Assembly (NCBI GenBank): GCA_027596195.1
Contig: JADGJG010000781.1
Span: 1-12,630, forward strand
DNA from: Podochytrium sp. JEL0797
Taxonomy: Eukaryota > Chytridiomycota > Chytridiomycetes > Chytridiales > Chytriomycetaceae
Direction of reading: 5' to 3'
DNA length: 12,630 nucleotides
A program made the translations under genes and the position numbers. Each line of letters opens with the position of its first letter. Position 1 is the stretch's first letter. Under the pieces are notes generated by a model. It saw nothing but the letters and a program-made list of their open reading frames with translations, was not told the origin of the DNA and searched no databases. Positions 9,001-12,630 of this stretch are shown here, one piece after another.

Positions 9001-12000
9001 AGTTTCTTGAACTCCAGGAATCGACTTTCGCCTCGTCTTGCTGAGACGGCTTTGGCAGACACTGAAGTCTCGAGAGAAGTGATTGAGGAGGGTGCGGTTC
9101 CGGTGTTGGTTGAAGGGAATGTTGCTGCGCGTTCGGTTGAAGGGATTGTGCCAGTGTTAATTGCCGAGGGCGGGAACGAAGATGTGCCATTAATGGAATC
9201 AAAGGGAGTTGCTCCTCATGTTGTGGAGAGTGTTGAATCGGCGATTTCGGTATGTTTCTCTTTCGTTGTCGACATTGACTCATTTTTGCCTCATCCTCGC
9301 CAGCATGAGCCGGAAAGGGTTCCTTCGGATGTCCAAGAGTCCAAACAGACATCGGAGAAGTTGATTGCAACTGTGCCAGACGATCCCGAAAGTTTCGTCA
9401 TTGTTGAAGACGCTGCGATTCCGAACGCGTCGTTTGCCGAGTTTTTGAAACCCCAGCACTCACCCCAACTCCAAGACTCTGGTGTGGTTCTTCCTCCAGT
9501 CTCTGAAAGGCTTTTGGATGCAGAAACTCCTCCCGCGGTTGGAGTGGATTCAGCGGCTTTGGTGCGCGATGTGCCTGAGCCGCCGACGGCATTCAACTTC
9601 TCGACGTTCTTGAACTCCAGAAATCGACTCTCACCCCACCTTGACGATACGTTGCTGGCCGTGCCTCAGATTTCAAATGTTGTGGAGGAGGTTGTGATCC
9701 CGGTGGAAGAAGTTTGTGTGCCATCTCCAGTCATGGAGGTTGTTGCCTCGCAGGAAGTTGTGGTACCTGGATCGACGCAGGAACAGGATGCTGCACCCCC
9801 ATTCAGCTTCTCAACGTTCTTGAACTCCAGAAAGCAAGCTTCGCCTCGCCTCATGGAAACGCCTTTGGCCGTTGCTGAAATCTCGAATTTGGTTGTTGAA
9901 GGGGCTGTGGCTCCCTTTGCGGTTCAAGAGGATTCGGTTCCACGCTCGATTGGGAAGGCTGTTGACGCACCTTTGGCTGACTTGAAGGACGCTACCCCGA
10001 TTCTTGCCTTGGAGGGTGTCGAATCGGCAATTTCGGTACGTTTCTCTTCCCTTTAATCTCACCCGCTGTTTTCAACTCATTTCGGATATGCAGTCGACGT
10101 TAAATTCAGTTTTCGACTACTTGATACCTCATTCTCGTACGCCCGAGGCCGAAACCGCGTTGCCCGAACCCGAAGCGACTACTTACGCCATCCCTGAAAT
10201 CGCTACTTTGTCTACGACCTCATCGGATGCAGCACCGGTTTCTGAACAACTGAAATCCGCGCCAGTCGGTCAGGATCAGGAGCCAACAACGGACCGACAT
10301 TCCATGTTCCAATTCTCCACTTTTTCGACTCCTCCTGTGAAGAGCACATCCCCTCCGATGCCGTTCGACGATGCCCCTGCCCCTCATGTTTCTGCGGAAG
10401 AAAGAACGAAGGGTCTTGCCAGCGGCGTCGAGGTAAGCACGATTTAATTTTGTTTCGGAGGTCGCGATCTGATTTTTTGTCGTATTTCCAGGAACCAACC
10501 TCATCCGACACACCCCCTCCCTCCAATACCTCGGATACTGCGATAACAACTACTGCAGCTGCTGCACCCACGACCTCATTCCCATCCTCGAAGGATCTGG
10601 ACAATACCAACCTCGAGCCAACAGATTCCCGCTCTTCCATGTTCGAATTCTCGTCTTTCTTCCCCCATACGGCGAAACAACCGGCGCCTCATCAACTTTC
10701 CAACGTCACCGAGACTGCAGTGGGTGTGGAGAATGATACGAGCGCGACGCGAGACCACGCCCTGAAAGCAACCAAATCTCCACCACGGATATTGCAGCCG
10801 TTGGAGATGCCGATTCCGTATCCGCCGCCTCCCCCGCGCCCACCTTCGTGGACGAAACCGGGGTCGTTGCCGCCTACTCCAACTACTGCGCTCTCGGCCA
10901 TTGGGGAAGTGGCCGCTTTGGCGTCTGTCGCTGATGGCGGCGTGGGTAGTGTTGTTGTGGGTTCTCGAGGAGAACCGGCAATGGGTGTGGTTACGATCTC
11001 CCCGCGTACTACGAAGGAGCCTGGCCCTGAGGAAGAGAGTGAGAGGAAAGACGTACAACGATCCATCGCGTTTGGGGTTGTTGCCGAGTCTGCAGTATTG
11101 CCGAGTGTGGATGAAGGAAATGAAGCGGTTGCGATGGATGAAGGCGGGGTAGCGGTGGAATTGGAGCGGGAACCGACACCGCCGCTGCCGGCATTGTCGA
11201 TGCCTGCAGTTTTGACGCGTGGGTTTTCGTTTTTGAGCGACTCGAAGGCGTTACCGCCATCTGGTTCTGGGGATTGTGAGGATGTGGTTGAGGTGCCGGA
11301 GGTGGTTGAGGAAGTTGTGGTTGCAGAGAAATTGGGGGGACGGGGCGTCGCTGCTTCTGAACTCAAGGATGAAGCGAGTGCGATGGGTATTGGTGTGAGT
11401 GCAGTTGAAGTTGGTAGATTGGATGGAGAGAGAGTGGTGGCAGAAACGGGGGTGAGGGTGGATGGAATGCGTGAGCTGCAGAGGGACCCTGTCGAGGTGG
11501 TGGCGGAACAGGACGGTTCGATGAAAGCGGTTGCCAATGTCGCGGCAACCGATCGAGATGTCAGTATTCCTGGTGATGAGGCAACTCCAAGCGGAAGCGG
11601 TGGATTGTTTTCTTTCCTGTGGGGAACTGCGGCCAAGACGACCGAGCCTGCATCCGTCATGTGCGTATATTCTCTTGTTTTTGCGCCACAGTACTTATTT
11701 CTTTTCGCTTATCAGTTCCAAGCCTGTTGTCGTTGCTGAAGTTGGTGTTGTGCCAACGACGGCTGGGGTCAAGTCGGAGACAACCCGCGATATATTCGCG
11801 CCTCGAGATCTAGAAGCTGTTGCCATCATGTCTGCGAGTCGAGAAGCATCATTCGCGCCCTTGATCACTCCAGCTGAGACCAACGCTGCCAACTTTGTCG
11901 CAGGTGTCGAGAACCTGGAGTTGACAGTCCCAGAATCTACATTCGCGTCACAAGAAATTAGTGACGTTGTCGTTCCAGCCAAGAATTCAGCAGAACTTGG

Positions 12001-12509
12001 CATTGCGAAAGACGATACATCCAATCCAGCGGGGTCTCCTTCGGTGAGGATAACACGCATCCTAAAAAGGAAAATCTAATGCAAATATTTCGATTTTCTA
12101 GAAATTATTTGGCGCAACAAGAAGCATTCCTGGTGTGACTTTGGATTCTCAGCACAAGGAATCGGTGGCGGCTCCAGACGCAACAGGTGCAATGATGGAA
12201 GTATCCGCTGCTGAAAAGACCCTGGAAGCGACCACGGACGCGTTGGTGAAGGGTGTTGCCGAAAAGGCCGACGGTCAGCCCGAAGTGAACACGGTTGTGG
12301 AATTGGCAGAACCTGATGGAGTGTTGGACATTCTTCGCGCGCTGCTGCTGTTGATGTTTATTCTGTTTGTATTGTATCAGACGGTGTGGATGGCATTTCT
12401 GCGGCCTCTGTGTGGGCTTGTGCTGCACGTGTTTGATCCGATGTGGGTTGGGAATCTGTTGATTCCGCTCACTTTTGTTATTGTTTTGGTGATGTGTGTC
12501 GCCCCTTAA
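3067..12509 (+). CDS. Gene B: giant repeat-rich, mostly disordered protein with C-terminal membrane anchor
   Basis: Exons as read: 3067-3181, 3287-4184, 4250-4513, 4575-5901, 5966-6298, 6356-7686, 7764-9249, 9304-10035, 10094-10432, 10492-11660, 11716-12043 and 12102-12509. They sum to 8,730 nt, or 2,909 residues plus TAA, and every junction keeps phase. The start is the first ATG after an in-frame TGA. Along the protein: a short basic/helical N-terminus; a Ser/Thr/Pro-rich region; a possible helical segment near 264-333; poly-Pro near 455-475; an acidic Gly/Ser region; paired KRYRRLS segments near 725 and 779; three 70-residue repeats at 1505-1714; F-x-F-S-x-F-L-N-S-R motifs near 1832, 2015 and 2085; then hydrophobic segments near 2848-2874 and 2892-2907. 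The bulk is probably cytosolic and tethered by its tail (inference). I know no family with this layout. It could be two genes if the 4514-4574 join is wrong, but downstream joins are strong. Confidence 0.75.
3182..3286 (+). other. Gene B intron 1 (105 nt)
   Basis: It has a GTGAGT donor, a CTGAT-type branch (ACTGATAC) and a pyrimidine-rich stretch before CCCATAG. It is in phase 1 (C joined to AA, making Gln). It is the longest intron in the window, and it is the first intron of the gene. Confidence 0.75.
3961..4170 (+). other. Possible structured helical segment of gene B (residues ~264-333)
   Basis: Unlike its Pro/Ser-rich surroundings, this stretch reads as regular, charged, helix-favouring sequence: KAFYKHQFGDVVGELSFHLK, then an Arg/Glu/Lys/Ala stretch, a KKKKRE basic cluster and SVQEILEMAAVSAAVA. 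It is a candidate interaction domain, and the KKKKRE could act as a nuclear signal. No family was recognised. Confidence 0.35.
4185..4249 (+). other. Gene B intron 2 (65 nt)
   Basis: It has a consensus donor, AAG|GTATGT, and an acceptor TTCACCCAAG. It is in phase 2 (AG joined to G, making Arg). The frame after it (PCDTDVVALDS) differs from the unspliced frame, which continues only to a TAA at 4474-4476. Confidence 0.7.
4514..4574 (+). other. Gene B intron 3, unusual GTTCAA donor (tentative, 61 nt)
   Basis: The frame entering from intron 2 stops at 4536-4538. The frame needed for the next long exon is re-entered after a strong acceptor (pyrimidine tract then CATCAG at 4574). The only GT that leaves the right phase (2) is at 4514. 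Its +3 T is unlike every other donor here, but the resulting length of 61 nt fits. Alternatives are a donor GTAATC at 4494 with a wrong length in the C29 tract, or no intron and one surplus A in the A6 run at 4521-4526. Confidence 0.4.
4661..4718 (+). repeat. C29 / C12 / C8 homopolymer tract coding poly-proline
   Basis: C runs of 29 (4661-4689), 12 (4695-4706) and 8 (4711-4718) are separated by A-containing spacers. In the gene B frame they encode Pro runs with Thr/His/Lys. The minus strand carries the matching G runs and could form G-quadruplexes. The run length is error-prone in any sequencing method. Confidence 0.85.
5470..5697 (+). repeat. Paired 22-residue repeat ending KRYRRLS
   Basis: Copies at 5470-5535 and 5632-5697 start 162 nt apart. 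The shared pattern is M-E-[VA]-E-V-V-T-L-[SG]-A-L-x-E-Q-[DE]-K-R-Y-R-R-L-S. Each looks like an amphipathic helix ending in RRLS, which matches the RRxS consensus of basophilic kinases such as PKA. The matching spacing and ends suggest duplication within the exon. The flanking Glu-rich, Gly-rich sequence is not obviously repeated. Confidence 0.8.
5902..5965 (+). other. Gene B intron 4 (64 nt)
   Basis: It has a GTAACA donor, a branch-like TGTAAC, then a T-rich tract and GGCAG. It is in phase 0. The next exon opens with KSIFQRLFG. Confidence 0.75.
6299..6355 (+). other. Gene B intron 5 (57 nt)
   Basis: It has a GTGAGC donor, a CTGAT branch (GACTGATGAAC) and an acceptor GTGAGCAG, in phase 0. Unspliced, the frame meets TGA at 6305-6307. 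The next exon opens with QSLFQRVF. Confidence 0.78.
6822..6945 (+). other. Predicted helical segment of gene B (residues ~1135-1175)
   Basis: A run rich in Leu, Ile, Lys and Gln (DEILSKIKASR, then SKQSIQQLKQVLRVIDCAIE) breaks the surrounding acidic and Pro-rich disorder. It could form a short helix or coiled coil. No domain family was recognised. Confidence 0.35.
7687..7763 (+). other. Gene B intron 6 (77 nt)
   Basis: It has a GTGAGA donor, a branch-like TTCTGATT, a long T-rich tract and GAACGCAG. It is in phase 2 (GA joined to A, making Glu). The unspliced frame ends in TGA at 7688-7690, immediately at the donor. Confidence 0.75.
8008..8637 (+). repeat. Three tandem 210 nt (70-residue) repeats
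   Basis: Units are 8008-8217, 8218-8427 and 8428-8637, with an exact period of 210 nt and no indels. Units 2 and 3 share an uninterrupted identical run of 84 nt (8229-8312 against 8439-8522); unit 1 is more diverged and is preceded by a small HVPIPD/HVPVPE doublet. Each unit carries TLPHDAEAP, SSFDYAAGLNTARHK, a GVKPVTLEVEEL strand-like stretch and a VP/PP-rich linker. Confidence 0.92.
9230..9262 (+). repeat. Exon-intron junction repeat, copy 1
   Basis: This 33 nt stretch matches 10016-10048 with three mismatches, all transitions. It covers the last 20 exon bases (coding VESAIS), the GT donor and 11 further intron bases (GTTTCTCTT shared). Confidence 0.85.
9250..9303 (+). other. Gene B intron 7 (54 nt, in frame, stop-free)
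   Basis: It has a GTATGT donor, a branch-like TTGACT and an acceptor CCTCGCCAG, in phase 0. Its length is a multiple of three with no in-frame stop, so retention would add 18 residues. The splice call rests on the consensus sites and on the duplicate junction at 10036, which must be spliced. Confidence 0.65.
10016..10048 (+). repeat. Exon-intron junction repeat, copy 2
   Basis: Partner of 9230-9262 at an offset of 786 nt, with 30 of 33 bases identical, including the donor and the first part of the intron. Confidence 0.85.
10036..10093 (+). other. Gene B intron 8 (58 nt)
   Basis: It has a GTACGT donor, a branch-like TTCAACTC and an acceptor GATATGCAG, in phase 0. The unspliced frame meets TAA at 10054-10056. 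The next exon begins STLNSVFDYL. Confidence 0.78.
10280..10659 (+). repeat. Paired 15-residue motif in two successive exons
   Basis: Copies are EPTTDRHSMFQFSTF (10280-10324) and EPTDSRSSMFEFSSF (10615-10659), one in each of two neighbouring exons separated by intron 9. Both are followed by a Pro/Lys/Ser-rich stretch. The aromatic core places them in the dispersed motif family; the pairing suggests exon duplication. Confidence 0.75.
10433..10491 (+). other. Gene B intron 9 (59 nt)
   Basis: It has a GTAAGC donor, a CTGAT branch (GATCTGATTT) and an acceptor CGTATTTCCAG, in phase 0. The unspliced frame stops at TAA 10445-10447. Confidence 0.78.
11661..11715 (+). other. Gene B intron 10 (55 nt)
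   Basis: It has a GTGCGT donor and an acceptor TTCGCTTATCAG, in phase 2 (AT joined to T, making Ile). An internal CACAG at 11687-11691 is a poorer acceptor and would leave only about 30 nt of intron. The unspliced frame runs on to 11739. Confidence 0.72.
12044..12101 (+). other. Gene B intron 11 (58 nt)
   Basis: It has a GTGAGG donor, a CTAAT branch (ATCTAATGC) and an acceptor GATTTTCTAG, in phase 0. The unspliced frame stops at TAA 12077-12079. The next exon opens KLFGATRS. Confidence 0.78.
12321..12500 (+). other. C-terminal membrane anchor of gene B
   Basis: Two hydrophobic segments lie close to the stop codon: residues about 2848-2874 (core LLLLMFILFVLYQTVWMAFL) and 2892-2907 (core LLIPLTFVIVLVMC). 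They are separated by about 17 residues with one Arg, a His and an Asp-Pro. This suggests a tail-anchored hairpin, or one membrane span followed by a re-entrant or short lumenal tail. No other hydrophobic segment of this kind was seen in the protein. Confidence 0.7.
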
Positions 12510-12630
12510 TCTAACTTTTTGGAAATAAATAAATCCGGTTCCTCTGGAACTGTTATAGGGTGAAAAATGCTGACAAAACGGTTGGCTCCAAAAAGTTGTC
12601 CGTCCGTCCATCTATTCGTGATCTGATTGG
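12510..12630 (+). other. 3' flank of gene B
   Basis: These 121 bases after the stop show no coding potential that I can support. They hold the poly(A)-signal-like motif and an 11 nt perfect inverted repeat, AACTTTTTGGA (12513-12523) with TCCAAAAAGTT (12587-12597), which could fold as a long-loop stem in the transcript. The match may be chance. Confidence 0.4.
12524..12533 (+). terminator. Poly(A)-signal-like AATAAATAAA
   Basis: Two overlapping AATAAA hexamers begin 15 bases after the gene B stop codon. Position and sequence fit a cleavage/polyadenylation signal; the cleavage site itself was not identified. Confidence 0.5.

Larger units (their letters stand above)
8989..9852 (+). repeat. Three FSFSxFLNSR motif copies in gene B
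   Basis: Seventeen-codon copies lie at 8989-9039 (FSFSSFLNSRNRLSPRL), 9592-9642 (FNFSTFLNSRNRLSPHL) and 9802-9852 (FSFSTFLNSRKQASPRL). Each is followed by a similar tail of the form E/D-T-x-L-A-x-x-x-[IV]-S. The second and third are 210 nt apart, the same period as the tandem units upstream, and the FDYAAGLNTARHKVS part of those units aligns with this motif. Confidence 0.85.
5966..12125 (+). repeat. Dispersed aromatic motif family in gene B
   Basis: A degenerate motif built around F-x-[FY]-[SA]-x-[FG]-L-N-[ST]-R recurs through the C-terminal two thirds. Clear copies are FDYASGLNTARH and two FDYAAGLNTARH in the 70-residue units, plus three FLNSR copies at 8989, 9592 and 9802. Looser copies include SIFQRLFG (5966), SLFQRVFLPS (6356), AFTFLKQ (about 7366), LFSVFSSW (about 7615), SFAEFLKP (about 9430), LNSVFDYL (10094), MFQFSTF, MFEFSSF, GFSFLSD (about 11221), LFSFLWG (about 11605) and KLFGATRS (12102). 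Spacers are Val/Glu/Pro-rich. This looks like a multivalent short linear motif; the partner is unknown. Confidence 0.6.

Noticed and set aside
8490..9062. Minus-strand 190-codon Ser/Thr-rich frame
   Set aside because: It is antisense to the repeat region of gene B. Open antisense frames here follow from low stop density in GC-rich repeats.
5966..12125. FG-nucleoporin assignment for gene B
   Set aside because: LFG occurs only twice and FxFG is not the repeated unit. The motif is F-x-F-S-x-F-L-N-S-R, and the linkers are Val/Glu-rich.

Overview
The window is eukaryotic nuclear DNA. Its long reading frames are broken by short GT-AG introns (54-105 nt, mostly 54-65) with recognisable branch sites (CTGAT, CTAAT, CTGAC-like) and pyrimidine-rich acceptors ending in CAG, TAG or AAG. 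There are no bacterial-type operons, tRNA, rRNA, CRISPR arrays or transposase-like genes. Compact GC-rich genes, tiny introns, the standard code and a 52 bp gap between divergent starts suggest a compact-genome microbial eukaryote. An early-diverging (zoosporic-type) fungus is my guess, but the window does not prove it.

Once the exons are joined, I read only two genes, arranged head to head. Gene A (minus strand, 3014 down to 1, running off the left edge) has three exons. It encodes at least 966 residues: an acidic Ser/Leu repeat N-terminus, a basic patch, about five or six hydrophobic segments, and a long beta-rich region with seven N-glycosylation sequons that continues outside the window. 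Gene B (plus strand, 3067 to 12509) is one very large gene of about twelve exons, roughly 2,909 residues. Nearly all of it looks disordered (Pro/Ser/Thr, then acidic, then Val/Glu/Pro-rich), and it ends in two hydrophobic segments and the stop codon. I recognise neither protein.

Layout: 1-3014 gene A; 3015-3066 shared divergent promoter; 3067-12509 gene B; 12510-12630 3' flank with a poly(A)-signal-like AATAAATAAAT. Gene B is full of internal repeats. These are a C29 tract coding poly-proline, a paired segment ending KRYRRLS, three tandem 70-residue units, and a degenerate aromatic motif (F-x-F/Y-S/A-x-F-L-N-S-R type) scattered about every 70-200 residues over the C-terminal two thirds, often at the first codons of an exon. 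One duplicated stretch crosses an exon-intron junction.

Inference about how they might work together: both proteins are membrane proteins with long, probably cytosolic, disordered segments, and they share one promoter region. They could be partners, with gene B a C-terminally anchored multivalent scaffold and gene A a polytopic protein exposing a glycosylated ectodomain. This is a hypothesis from architecture only. The main structural uncertainty is at 4494-4690, where the gene B reading frame needs either an unusual-donor intron or a one-base correction.
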